From Salminus brasiliensis (taxonomy: Eukaryota; Chordata; Actinopteri; Characiformes; Bryconidae): 64,000 nucleotides of DNA. A program made the position numbers and the translations under genes. The stretch lies in NCBI RefSeq assembly GCF_030463535.1, contig NC_132893.1, positions 31,618,224 through 31,682,223 of the forward strand, in the 5' to 3' direction. The notes below the pieces were generated by a model. It made no database searches and was not told where the DNA came from. It saw only the letters and a program-made list of their open reading frames with translations. Within the stretch, counting starts at the first letter, position 1. Each line of letters starts with the position of its first letter. Below, piece by piece: positions 1 through 30,000 of the stretch.

Positions 1-17398
<17,398 letters not shown>

Positions 17399-17468
17399 TC
17401 TGATTTAGTACTGCCTGCACATATCGGGTAATAATTAATAATTGAAATTGCATTCATACATTACTCTG

Positions 17469-17474
17469 AATAAA
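17469..17474 (+). promoter_or_regulatory. morn5: MORN5 polyadenylation signal AATAAA
   Basis: A canonical AATAAA lies 70 bp after the MORN5 stop codon, with T-rich sequence following. This would give a short 3' UTR of about 90-100 nt. It is the first AATAAA on the + strand after the stop. Confidence 0.65.
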
Positions 17475-18188
17475 GCTCTGCATTTACTGCATTTACTTAC
17501 TTACCAACACAGATTTGTGGCATAGCTGAGGATTTCCGGTGTGTGTATGCATGTAAATGCAGATCACAGTGATACCTGAATAATGCATGTAATTACAATG
17601 CAATTGGCAATTTTTTTATTAAATTAAAATAATTACATGCAAGAGGTTAGTTCACATATTTAAATAAGATGTAACATGACATAACAATATTGTGCTGCAG
17701 TTATAGTCTGTATACATTATAATACAAATTATAATATAAATTATAAGAATTGCAATTAACCGTCCACCAAGCAGTGTTGTTTATTATCAGTAGATAACGG
17801 TCTCCAAATAACAAATCAGAGCATTAGTACAGAATTGAGTGCAGTCATATATGTGTATCTATTTACTCTGAACACGGCTCAGCCAATCAGATTTTTAGAT
17901 GATATAATAGAGGGTTCTTTAAAGTGTATACACAAAAGTCCAGGCCTGAATTTAGTTCCCAATCCAGCCCTGTTGTGTATGTGCATGTGTGTGTGTGTGT
18001 AGTCTGTGTGTCAGCGTGTCCTTTGTAACTGGACCCTGGACGGAGATCAGTCCGGTGATGCAGACTGACACACACTTCCTGTGTGTGATGGTGCTGGAAT
18101 CAGTGATTGAGTCATTACTGCACACACTGACCCGTGAAGGGCCTGGCAGCTCCGCCATCGGCCTGTGATTGCTTCCTGCTATACGCCG

Positions 18189-18233
<45 letters not shown>

Positions 18234-18795
18234 TACACAGACACACCAACCCACAAAACCTAAATATACCGAAAACCTAAATAAAGCAGGAAGATATACT
18301 GCCTAACATCAGCGCTTTCTCCTATTAGGGCTTCAGTTATACACTCACACATTAATGGACGGGATAATAAACACACACAGAGTCGCTGCATCTGAGCTCT
18401 CGCCACAGAAATCAACCTGGTTTCCATTAAGTTCAGGTTAAATTAGTGCGTAAAGGCCTGATGAGATGTGGCTCCTTGGTTCCTCTCTGAAGGAGATTTG
18501 TCTTCCTTTAGTCCCCCCCCACCTCCCCCCTCCCCCAAGAAGACGTCTTATCGAGAAATGCGTATATATATCGCCGCTGTCACACCAAAAAGCTGAATCT
18601 TCAAAATATGCAACTTTACAGGGGGAGGAAAAAACCTTCTTAACTTTCAATGGATGTCAATGGAAAAAGATTTTACTCCAAGTCATTTTGGAGCATTTCT
18701 ATTGGTCCATTCATCATGAATTTGCCACAATATAAAGACAAACTGCCAGATTCACATTACATCAAAAAGTGAAAAACAATAAAAAGATACAAGGT
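17475..18795. other. Gap between convergent MORN5 and LHX6
   Basis: It separates the MORN5 poly(A) signal and the putative LHX6 poly(A) site. It contains AT-rich sequence, a short GT run near 17988, a (CA)n tract at about 18193-18230 and the family B repeat from 18590. No gene recognised. Confidence 0.5.
18190..18232 (+). repeat. (CA)n microsatellite
   Basis: About 20 CA units. Confidence 0.9.
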
Positions 18796-18812
18796 TTTTG
18801 CAGTGACGACGA
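18590..18812 (+). repeat. Interspersed repeat family B copy (long)
   Basis: One of the better copies. It contains ATGCAACTTTACAGG, TTTCAATGGATGTCAATGG, GGAGCATTTCTATTGGTCC, AACTGCCAGATTCACATTAC and ATACAAGGTTTTTGCAGTGA. Similar copies end with the same ATACAAGGTTTTTG words near 37630. It ends next to the putative LHX6 poly(A) signals. Confidence 0.6.
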
Positions 18813-18815
18813 TGA

Positions 18816-18830
18816 TTTATTGCTTTTATT
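18816..18830 (-). promoter_or_regulatory. lhx6: Candidate distal LHX6 polyadenylation signals (two AATAAA-type hexamers)
   Basis: On the - strand two AATAAA hexamers lie 9 bp apart (18825-18830 then 18816-18821). The sequence before them is 3'-UTR-like, with GTATTTATT, AAATAAATAAATA and TTGTTTTGTAATAAAAGC. If used, the LHX6 3' UTR would be about 4.25 kb. The link to LHX6 is inference; other hexamers occur between here and the stop codon. Confidence 0.4.
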
Positions 18831-19208
18831 ACAAAACAAAAATCACGATCCACTCAAATAAACAGGCTTTTGCTTCATGTTGTTCATTTATGTATTTATT
18901 TATTTCATTTTTTTACAAAACAAACAACTCGACATGGGGAAAAAGTGCTTTACAGGGTAATATCTGTTTCAATAAATACAAGAGGCCTCGACCCCCCCCA
19001 CCCCACCCCCACCCCCACTCAAAACACAGGATTTTACTCTGCAACACACACTTCCAGCTTTTTCTGGACCTTTTTTTTCTTGTCCGCCCTGCTCCCACAT
19101 CAGTCCCATTAAGCCTTACACAGCACACTCCCTCTCTCACCACAGAGGGGGCTGAGGCACAGGCTACAGGACGCACAGAAATTAGCAAAAACAGAAAACA
19201 ACAGAGAA

Positions 19209-19240
<32 letters not shown>

Positions 19241-19429
19241 ATCCCACGTAAAGTCCGGACATTGCTTAAATAAAAAATACATGTACAATTCTTCTTCTTT
19301 ACATGTAGTCGTCTGTGTTATCCGTGTGCTCTCTTTTATGCTCTCTCGCTCTTTCTCTCTCGCTCTGTTTATGTAGTTTAGTCACTCGTCTTATTGATGG
19401 GTTGAAACACACTGATGAGGAATTGATGA

Positions 19430-21215
19430 CAGCTGATAATAAAACCTGAACTAATAATAATAATCTCATTTACTGTGGAATTTTAGAAAAATAGTGTAAT
19501 TCGAATTGTATGTTGTAGCACATTGTAATATATACAATATTTCTATTGTAACAGTGGTAGAGTTCATCCACTGATTCTCCTCAGACTGAAGCAATAAATC
19601 AACCCAAAACTCGAAATACACCACTGATTTTTACCATTTTAGCTTTTTTATCTCAGTGAAAGAAATTAGTTACACCCCTACAACTGCACTTTTACAGAAT
19701 TAGTCATTTACATAATTATTAATCATAAGACTTGGTTGGTATCATCCCAGTTATTCAGCAACTGTTCCCAAAATAATTTGTTTCTTTGAGGTTTTAAGGG
19801 GTTAAAAATGTGTTCTATATTTTCTACTCAGCCTCCGTCTCTGTGCAGGGTAATATGGAGTGATCAGGCTTTGTGGGGTTTCTTATGATGATAACTGATG
19901 ATAAAAAAACAAACATTTAAACAATTTTATCATTAATCATTTTCTATTCTGTAGTTGTAATTTAAAATTAAAATTTTGTCATAATTAATATAAAGTTAGT
20001 GTTAATGAACTCATTCTCCAGAAGACTGAAGCCATAATTTAACCCGAACCTCAAAATACGCCACTGTTCCTTTCTGAATTTTACAGACTGGAAGCTTTTT
20101 CATCAATTTTAGCTTTTTAATGTCACTGAATAGAAAAGTGATAGCACTATAACCTCATAAATTCAACCTCTTAAACTGCATTTTAAAGGATTAATCAGTT
20201 ATTATCTTATATCTTAAGACTTATTCAGTTGGTAAATACAGATTTATTCAGTAATTGTTTATAACTGAGAGTTTAAGGGGTTACAAATGTCTGCTCTGTA
20301 TTTTCTACTCAGCCTCCGTCTCTGTGCAGGGTAATATATGGAGTGATCAGGCTAAGTGGGGATAACTGACGATAAAAGCATTAATTATCCAATAGGTTGA
20401 ATTTTTGAAAATTTTGTAATTGTATATTTTAGCACAATAAACATTACGTGGTTTAATTGTAAGAGCGTTTGAGTTAATGTGCTGATTCTCCTTAGATTGA
20501 AGCAACAATTCAATACAAAACTCAAAACATGATCAAATTTTTTGGCCATTTTAGCTTTTTAATCTCAGTGAAAGAAATAACAGTAACAGTTTTTTCAGTT
20601 ATTAATCTTTAGACCTTAATCTTGTTCAGTGGGGAACTGTTGATTTTTTCAGTAAATGTTCTGAATCTAATCCAGGTCCCTGAGAGTTTAAGGGGTTAAA
20701 AATATCAGTTTTATATTTTCTACCTTGTTCTACTCAGCCTCTCCGTCTCTGTGCGGGATAATATGGAATGATCATATGATGACTGATGATAAAAAAGCAT
20801 AAATTATCCAATTTATTGTGCAATTTTAGTAACAATACAATTTCTATGTTTTTATTTCTATTGTAATTCTAATTTCAGATTTTGTCACAATGAACAGTAA
20901 GTATTTCTGTTGCAGTCAATGATCTGATTCTCCTTAGATTGAAGCCAACATTTAACCTAAAACTCAAAATACAAAACCATTCCTCTCTGAATTTCACAGA
21001 ACTTTTATTTTTTAGGAATATATTTAGTTATTAATCCTAAGACTTAATATCAGCTGATTTTATTTCAGTAACTGTTCTGAAATGAATACAGCTCCCGTAT
21101 TTATGGACCTTAAGGAGTTAAAAAATGTCAGTTCTATATTTTCTATCCTGTTCTACACAGTCTTCATCTCTGTGCAGGGTAATGTGAAGTGATCAGGCTT
21201 TGTGGGCTTTGTTTC
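19430..21215. repeat. Diverged tandem repeat, four copies of about 425-480 bp
   Basis: The marker segment CTACTCAGCCTCCGTCTCTG plus TGCAGGGTAATATGGAGTGA recurs at about 19821, 20301, 20729 and 21152, so spacing is about 480, 428 and 423 bp. Each unit also carries a CTCCTYAGAYTGAAGC segment, a TTTTAGCTTTTT segment and GAGTTTAAGGGGTTA in the same order. Copies are clearly diverged, so the array is old. Confidence 0.85.
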
Positions 21216-21671
21216 TCTTGCCCGAGAGAGTGCAGATGGTAGCAGGTGATGAAACAGGGCCTTACATGGATAAATCCTGCAGCTGGACTGCATGCTTTAC
21301 CCACGGACAGATGGACAGATGGGGAGACAGACAGATACATAAGGTCTGTGCTGTAGATCCATGTAAACACTTGAGTCCATGAGCATGATTCTCATCTCAG
21401 AAGACCTGAGGAAGGTTCCGTCTGTTTCAGAGCGGGGGGGACGCACGCTGAGAAGAGTGACGCATTGAATTGAACTGATTTGAGTGTGTACATCACTTCC
21501 ACATCAATACTGTATATTACATCAGCACAGGTTTACACTCTTAACACTATAGGGGATTATAATGGGGATTCCTTAAAGGAGCCAGAGTGCTCCGTCTAAG
21601 GTCTCTGTCCATAGCATATATATATACATATATGCTATGGATGCTATGGTCACACTCAAACAAATTACACA

Positions 21672-22068
21672 GCATGGACAAAAGTATTGGGACACCTACA
21701 CATTACACCCACAGGAGCTTTTATGACATCCCATTCTAAATCTATAGGCATTAGTGTAGAGTTGGTCCCCCTGGACGTATTTAACCACTGTTCAATAATA
21801 CCAGCTGATGGAGGAAGATCTAGGAGGGAGGAAATTTCACCAGCTGACTTGTTGTTGTTGTTGCAGTGGTGGCTCCTATTACATACAGAACCACGCTGGA
21901 GTTCAGTGAGCTCTTTAGAACCTCCCGTTCTTTCACTAATGTGTGTAAGAAAGGCAGACTGCAGGGCTAGGGGCTTGATTTTATACACCTGTGGCAACGG
22001 GACTGAATGAAGCACCTGAATTAAATGATTAAAAGGTGTCCCAATACTTTTGTCCATATATTGTATGT
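21672..22068 (+). mobile_element. MITE-like element with intact terminal inverted repeats
   Basis: The left end reads GGACAAAAGTATTGGGACAC and the right end is its perfect complement, GTGTCCCAATACTTTTGTCC, about 390 bp apart. The interior (CACCAGCTGACTTGTTGTTG, CTCCTATTACA, AATTAAATGATTAAAAGG) differs from family A but matches the inverted fragments at 34.0-34.2 kb. No transposase is encoded. It lies within the putative LHX6 3' UTR. Confidence 0.7.
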
Positions 22069-23071
22069 TCAAATATGTTTAATTATGTGTTGATTTAACA
22101 CATTGTTTCATTTGCAACCACTTGATATGTTTAAATCATGTAACTTGTAATCATTTTTTCAGTGAATTTATGTAGTTGATACTGAGGAGGACTACAGTGA
22201 GATTTAAGGAGGTTTTTCTTTTACGAATTTTTGGATTGGATGTGCTTGTATTTGTTCATACAGTGATGTTTTGCTCTGTAGCACTTTTAATAATAGCATT
22301 TTTGCACTTTGCTTAAAACTCTGCAGATAATGTAAGGATCTAAACCTATTACAGGTTGGCTACATTACTTGGTTTTCTGAGTGTAGGTCACTGTAACTGT
22401 AACTGTGCTGATTGATCAGTTAGTGTGGAAATGCTGAGATGTACAGATTCCAATCACATCAGTTCAATGCATGACTTAATCCGCAGTGCAGTGAGAGATG
22501 GAGCTTTTCTTACCAATTCCACCTAGTCTTCCTTCCATAGATCCTCCTTTCAACATGTGATCTCAGCAGTGATGCAGGCCGCCCTGCAATCCTGCAGCCA
22601 GAGCGCTCTCCAAACGTTCTCTTAGCGGCTCAAGAGAGAGAGAGAGAGGAGAGAGAGTCATTCGCAACGAGAGCAGCTGGCTTAAGCCGTCTCTCGTAAC
22701 ATCTTTCAGTGTGCGCTTAGGAACCGGGGTCAAATCTAAGGTCCAAATCCCAAATCCCCTTCCTGGTCTCCTGGTCTTAACACAGTCCAAGTCCAGCAAG
22801 TTTGACAGGTGACCGCTCAGGCCTCCCGTAACCGTTCGCAGGTGTGCGTCTCCACTGCCCGCAGGTGAGGGAAATCCTGTTCCGACAAACAGGCCAGAGG
22901 AAGCGCTCCCTCTCCTTGGGAGGTCGGAGGTCAAGAGCACGAGGGAACGTGACCCTGTCCTTCAGCCGGAGAGCTGCGTGACCCCTGGAGGGCGGCGCAG
23001 GAGGAGCGAGCAGGGAGTGTGGAGCAGGAGGTCAGGGCTGAGGGGTCAGTGGGTCACAGTGGCGGGGGGCG

Positions 23072-23151
23072 TTAGCGGCTGAGGGGCAGCTGGGGCAGGG
23101 ACATGGCCTGATGAGGGAGGCTCTGTGTGGTCAGCACTGAGAATGGGTGAC
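23072..23151 (-). CDS. lhx6: LHX6 terminal coding exon
   Basis: On the - strand a GTCCTCAG acceptor precedes the exon and TAA lies at 23074-23072. With the single base left by the previous exon it encodes [18 protein letters not shown] and LPQLPLSR. The SHPFSVLT start and PQLPLSR end match the C-terminus I recall for one mammalian LHX6 isoform; the alternative mammalian C-terminus (SQVQCGQ type) was not found here. Confidence 0.9.
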
Positions 23152-26100
23152 CTGAGGACACAAAAAAGGGGCAGATTAGCGCATATGTGTGTTTCTAGGT
23201 TGTATATGTGCATTAATGACTGTAAAAAGATCCTTTAAGGATCAACCTTTTCTGCATGTCACAAATGTAGTCGGTTAAAAAAGCCAAGTCGGGGGTCGTG
23301 AGTTTGCTTCTTTAAGGCAAGACATGTTAGGCAAACATTTTTAAGATTTATTCGATTTTGGGCTATTTTGCTTTTATAAAATGAAAAGAAACCTTTAGCT
23401 CGTCACAGGTACTGTAGTAAGGCTCTCTCTCTCCTGCCTAATGTCTTCAGATCTATATATGGTCATTTTATTTGTGTTAGCAACCAATTGTGAAAGAAAA
23501 AGGGGGATTTTAACCTAAGCATAAAATCACATTGGCTGATAGCTTTAAAGGCTGTTTTTTTGTTTGATTAATTTCTTCTCACAACCTGAGCCAGATATCC
23601 TCACTTTAGTAGCAGTTACATCTGCAAATTATTAATTCCTAATGCTTTAATTGCGGTGGTTGTTCATATTTCATGCCTAAAAAATCCTAAATTTAAATAT
23701 AAATGACAGTATTTATATTATTTATGTATAATTGATTTTTTTTAATAATTATAAAATAAATGGTTTTTTTTATTTAATTATGTATAATTAAAAATCTGTA
23801 TGTCAACAAAATAAAGGAGTAAGTTAACATTATAATGTTATTAGCAATAATTCATAAACAAATGCATAAAATGTGGACGATTTTTCTTAATGTAAGTAAG
23901 AAAAACAACTAGGAAAGATTCATGGTGGTCTCTAATAGATAAAATTCATACACTATTCATCTATAGTGTCTTGCCTTATTTTGCACTGGAGCTACGAGGT
24001 TAATGTAGCAAAAAAAACAACAATTGAATCTTAAAAGCTACCAGTTAACATCATATAATCTGCATTAATCATCTCACACTGGACCTAAATCGTGACCTCA
24101 AATAGACCTGCTTTGAGGTCACAGACAAAGGTAATTGCTACCGCTCTTTTAGCAATGCAGTGTCATTATTCTACTTTTTGACAGTGAACGCTACGGAATA
24201 CAGTCAGAAACCACCAAGGCGAGTCTATTAGAGCTCACATGGTTTGTGGTGAGTGTGTGATGATCACCGCTAATTGGTGACACAAATCAGTTCTTATTAG
24301 CTTTAATTCCCTGATTGCTGTATTAGCCTTGTAGCTCCAGTGCAAAACTAAATGAGTGAATTTCCCCATACAGAAATCTGATATACAGGCTTCAAATGTA
24401 TGACACATATTAAAATACATGGAATTACCTGATATCCCTATATTTTAATAAAGTTGGCACATAATTCTAATGTATTTTAATATGTGACCTAAGATACAAC
24501 ATATATTTGGTTACATATTAAAATACATAAGACATATGTTTTTCAGCAATATGTTAACATATACAAGCATTTAACCTTTAACCATATTTGATAAAAATTG
24601 TTGCTGTCAGACAATAACTTTATCTCCAAAATGGCAACTTTACACAAGGACTGTACAATTCTTAACTTTATTGGCTGTCAGTGTAAAATTAAATTAATAT
24701 AAAATTATTCAGAATCATGAAAGTCTGACTCAATGTAAAGAACAATGGTCAGAAATGATACAAATGGAGATTTATGGGCCAAAGAGATGTTATGTGTCAC
24801 AGATATTATATTTACTATAATTGATATTTTTTATAGGTTTACTACATATGTGGGCACATATGCATTCACCTACTATATACTATATACACTATATATATAG
24901 TTCTACCATATCATATATGTCTACATTATATATTTACATTTATTTTGACATATATGCCCAATATTTGTGCATAGATGGCCATATCTCAGCTTTCCACATG
25001 GGTCAAACACCAGACATGATTTGGCTGATCGACTACATTTGTGGTCAAGAAGAGCATGAATGAAAATGTGGTTAAAAAAATGTTTAATTTACATGTTCTT
25101 GTACTTGAGAAGTTCCACTCACTGTCGATGTAGCCATGCAGAGCCACCATGCGCGCTCTCTCCGGGCTACCGAAGGGTGAGTAATGCAGCTCGTCGGGCA
25201 GCGAGGGGGGCATGCGTGCCTGCGGGTGACCCTGCGGAGGCCCGCTGTGCTGAGGAGTGTGCTTTTTGTGTCTCGCCCGGCAGTTCTGAAACCAAACCTG
25301 CGGATTAAACCACATTAGCAGCCGTCACGCACCTGTCTGTGATCATTTACAAATGAAGCTGTACATTATTTTATTTTTGCAAAAAAAAGGGAATGTAGTG
25401 ATGGGACTCAGATAATGGAGATACAGAGGGAACACTGTAGAAACTGAGGAAAAAGTGTGTACCTGTATGACTCGTCTGCTCAGCCCCGTCATGTCCGCCA
25501 GCTTCTGCAGCGTCTGAGCGTCAGGGTTGTTATCCTGAGCAAACTGAGCCTGCATTACCTGCATATGAAGCATAGAGACCCTCTCAGAATAGGAAAACAC
25601 TGTTAAGCAATAGATCATGTGATCTCACTGGACATAATTATAATTATAGACAGACTATATACAGCACTATGCCGAGGTTTTGGACCCCTAATCCCACTAT
25701 TTAAAGTTATGTCTCTCAGCAGTGAGAGAGTTTTTACTGTAGAAGCTCCAGATCTCATCAGAACAGATGCAGGGGAACATAAATCCAATAAAAAGGAGAA
25801 ACAAGAGCTTCTCGTTCTGAAGAAAGTAGTGAGATCTTGTCGGTGAGCTAGTCTGAAGAACAGAGCTCGGTTCCTCCAGGTTTCTCCTGGACGCCCCCCA
25901 GTCCAGCCAGCACAGCGTGGAGGATGTGTTCAACTCCACCATCAGCAGCAGCAGCAGCAGCTCACCTGATTTACCATCATTAAGCCCTGATTTACCACCA
26001 AACCAGGTGTTGATCTGAGGAGAACTCTAAATAATACTAGACTCTATGAGAGAGGAGAACTTTGGAGATGTTCTAATGATGAACACAGTGATGGAGAACC

Positions 26101-26955
26101 TCCACCACTTTCTGTAGGAGTGTTATCAATAGTTACATTTTTTACTTTATTAATATTTTTTTGTTGTTCTAATTTTCTAAATTGCAAAACCTTGTTGCAA
26201 AAGCCGTTTATAACCCATTTGTGTTCCCTTTTGTTTTACTGTATACGACTGTAATCTCTCACATCACTCTAATGCTGTGAGTAATGCTGTGATGCTATAT
26301 GTGCAGATACAGGGTGTAACTGGTTCTAACCTGCAGCTGTTCGGCAGTGAAGGAGGTCCGAGCCCGTTTGGCTGGTTTGGGTTGGCTATCTTGCTCTGAC
26401 GGCACTGCCCCTTCCAGCGTTAGACCACTTCCTGTGAGAGCGAGAGGCAAAAATCAGCCACAGCACACACTGACTGAAACTCAGGTGACCTCTTACATTA
26501 CATATAGAGCAGTACGTACACACGGACACACAGAGCATTACGCCATTTAAAGAGCTACACAGGCACAAACAGAGCAATATACATTTATTCATTAACAGCA
26601 TATGTGTTGTGTTACTATTATTCTCGTGCCAGGGAACCCAGGGAAACAGCAGATCCCCAACAATGTTGGGGACAGTGATTCAACAGTGATTCAAACACAA
26701 AGCCGTGTTAAAAAGCTGAACACCGTTGAAAACACTATTAAACACCAGTTGTGTTTAGAAAAGTAACAGATGTGGTCAAATACAGCACGCTTATTTACTT
26801 ATTTGTTTATTTATTTAATTATTTATTTATTTATTCATTCATTTTGTTCTTACGAAATGGGTTCTTCTAAGATTCTTGAGTAAAAGCAACGGATCTATGT
26901 AGAATACCTTGATTTTGATCATTTGCTGTCTCTTGTAGATGGTTCTCTATAGAAC

Positions 26956-27003
<48 letters not shown>

Positions 27004-30000
27004 CATAAAAACCTCACATCTCAGAAATAGCAACATTACAGGAGAAGGAAAAACTTTCAATGGAAGTCAATGTAACAAAATTTTAATCCAGGTCATTTCA
27101 AGGCATTTCTATTGGTTCATTTACTGTGAAATTCTGCTACAATATAAAGAACAATTGTCAAATTCACATTATGTCAAAATGCAAAAACAGCATAAATGGA
27201 GATCAGGTTTTAGCATCAAAGCAACAAACTCTTTATATATAACTTTATATATATACTCTAATCTTTATATATATACTCTAATCTATATATGTACTCTAAT
27301 CTTTATATGTACTCTAATCTTTATATATACTCTAATCTTTATACATAAATAGCTCTGGATACCTCCAAAAAGGGTTCCATTACTGTACAAGGCAAATTTT
27401 AGTACTATATAGCAGCCTTTTTGAGTGTATATAAAGTATATAGGCACAAATACCCACAAGTGTATATCGCTGCTATCTAATAAAAAAAACTTCTGTACAC
27501 CGTGTGAATAATTCTGGGTGAACTGGCCAATAGAAATGCTCCAAAAGTACATGGAATTAAATCTTTTTACATTGACATCCATTGAAACTTAAGACCATTT
27601 GCACCATTTTGGAGATCCCAGTTCTTCATTGGACAGCGACTATATGGGAATAATGGGACCTTCCATAAAGAAGAATCCTAGAAACTACCCAGACAACAGC
27701 AGTGATGTGAATCTGCGAGACTCAGTTGGCTCAATCGGTTGCACATGAATAAAATGTGAGCATGTGAACATCAGCCGGGTTCAGACTAGGAGCAGTAAAC
27801 TGAAACCCAGCGATTGTGTGGCTGTAATAGATTTTATTCATGTGCAACCGAATGACACATTTCAAACATGTAAATTCAATACACCATTTCTTTCAGGGAA
27901 TGAGAGTCTATATCTGCTTGAGCCAAGATGATTACATACCCTATCACACACCCACATACACACTCTGTCACACCCAGAAATGCTTCACACACAAAGACAC
28001 ACTCCTATCTCTCCTCTTTTTGATACAGTATTTTATACACAGTATATATGTCCAAATAATTGTGGACACCCCTTCTAATGAATGCGTTCAGCTACACAGA
28101 CACACACATAGCTTGTCTAGTCCCTGTAGAGAAATACTGCCAATAGAATAGGACTCTCTACAGCAGATAAATATGGGCCCATTTGCTCCATGCCTACTAA
28201 TGTCAGGTGTGGGCTAGAGGGGTATGAAGCCCCCCAGCATTGAGCTGTGGAGCAGTGGAAGAACTGTGTTCTCTGCAATGATGGATGGTGGTGCTCCATC
28301 CAATACCTTTGGGATGAGTTGGGGAGAGATGGGGTGAGGTTGTGATTATCTAACATCCTGACCTCACTAACGGTCTTGTCGCTGAATGCAATCAAATTCT
28401 CACAGCAATGCTACTCCAAAATCTAGTCGAAAGACTTTTTCCCGGACAGTAGAGACGATTACTCCAGGATAAGCCTTTTTTAATACTCTTGATTTCAGAA
28501 GAAACAGTGAATGAGCAGGTGTCCCAATACTTTTGTCCAAATAATGTACTTTGAGTTTTTCTTAACATTGTGCCAGAATTTCATGCTGAATGGACCAAAA
28601 GTGCTATAAAATGGTTTGGAATAAAATATTTTACACTGACTTCCATTAAACAGGTATGAAAACACACACACACACACATACACACACACACACAGATAAC
28701 AGAGATAGACACTCACCGCTCTCAGCTGCCCGTTTCAGGTTCTCCACCATGGTGTCGTAGTGGATCCTGCAGAGGACCTTCTCCTCCACTAGGCCAAACT
28801 CTTCTCCAGTGGAGAGCTGTCGTTTGCAGGAGAAGCAGGCGAAGCAGGCCAGGTGGTAGGCGTTTCCACGGGCGCGCCGCACCCAGTCGCTGGCGTAGAT
28901 CTGCCGGCCACAGCGTGCACACTTAGTACCAAACCTACTGTGAGAGAGACAAGGCCCACCGCATCAGTACCCTGAGCAGGAACGAGGCCTGCAGCCAACC
29001 TGCAGCCAAAACACACCTTGACACTTTTACAGCCAACACTACTACTCTTAAAAGGGTGAGTCTTTGAGTGCTGTCTTTTTGATTGCATGAAGAACCATAA
29101 AATGTTGGTAGAAACCTTTACATCAAGTGGTTCTTCAAGGTTCTTTAGACCTTTAAAAGGTCCCTCACAATCTCCTTACATCTTTATTATGAACTTGGTT
29201 CTTTATGCAACCATAGGTGGTTGTTTTAAGGTGTTGCTCAATTACATACTCTATATTCTACACAAGTTTGGAATCACTGTTTTCCATAAAATATATAAAC
29301 ACAGCAGTAGAGGTTTCTAAAATGACCGAGAGAGCTGTAGAACATCAAGAATGATGATCATGAACGTGAATATATGGAAACATATGGGGTACGGGATCTC
29401 AGTCATTCCTTATTATATTTCATTTCTCAGGGCAGATCTCAAGGCAGAAGCATTACTGTCAAGAGAGGACACATATCAGCTTATAAAAGCTTGTTTCTGA
29501 AGTATTTCACATCTGATATATTGATATATGAATATATTGATGTATAATATATTGCTTCATAACACAACACCAAAAACACAAATGTTTATGGTGTTGTAAA
29601 TGGTAATATTGTGAAATATTGTGATCATATGACAAGTGATTCCAAGCTTTCATCAGTAAAATCAGGGATCCTGTAGCTCTGTGATTTCCTTTTATATCCC
29701 AGAAACACACTCCAGTGTGTAAAAGGTCTAAAACACTGCAGACTGACTGCACATTACAGCCTTCTGTAAGACACAGCACCAGCAATTTAGCAGCCGCAGC
29801 CCTGGAGGAAACGTCTGCAGATCCAGCAGCTGCAGGCCTGCAGAGAGCATGCATGACCTGCAGCATACCCATGGTCCTCAGCACAGTCCTCATTCATTCA
29901 GGACACTCTAAAAAATAAAAGAGGTGCTACAGAGGGTTCTTTGAGCGGTGCCATTGAGGAACCATCAGTGGTTCTTCTATGGCACTGCTCAAAGAACCCT

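Larger units (their letters stand above)
18831..23071 (-). other. lhx6: Putative LHX6 3' UTR and downstream sequence
   Basis: No coding feature was found from the LHX6 stop codon to the candidate poly(A) site. The stretch contains a C-run and (CA)n at about 18990-19235, a four-copy tandem repeat (19430-21215), a family A-related transposon-like element (21672-22068) and GC-richer sequence next to the stop (22560-23071). How much is transcribed as UTR cannot be told from sequence alone. Confidence 0.35.
26432..28716 (-). other. LHX6 intron with (TA)n and interspersed repeats
   Basis: It contains (TA)n at about 26959-26999, family B in + orientation (27000-27235), TA-rich ACTCTAATCTTTATATATAT units (27235-27345), family B in - orientation (27420-27640) and a family A element (28041-28550). 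Confidence 0.7.
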
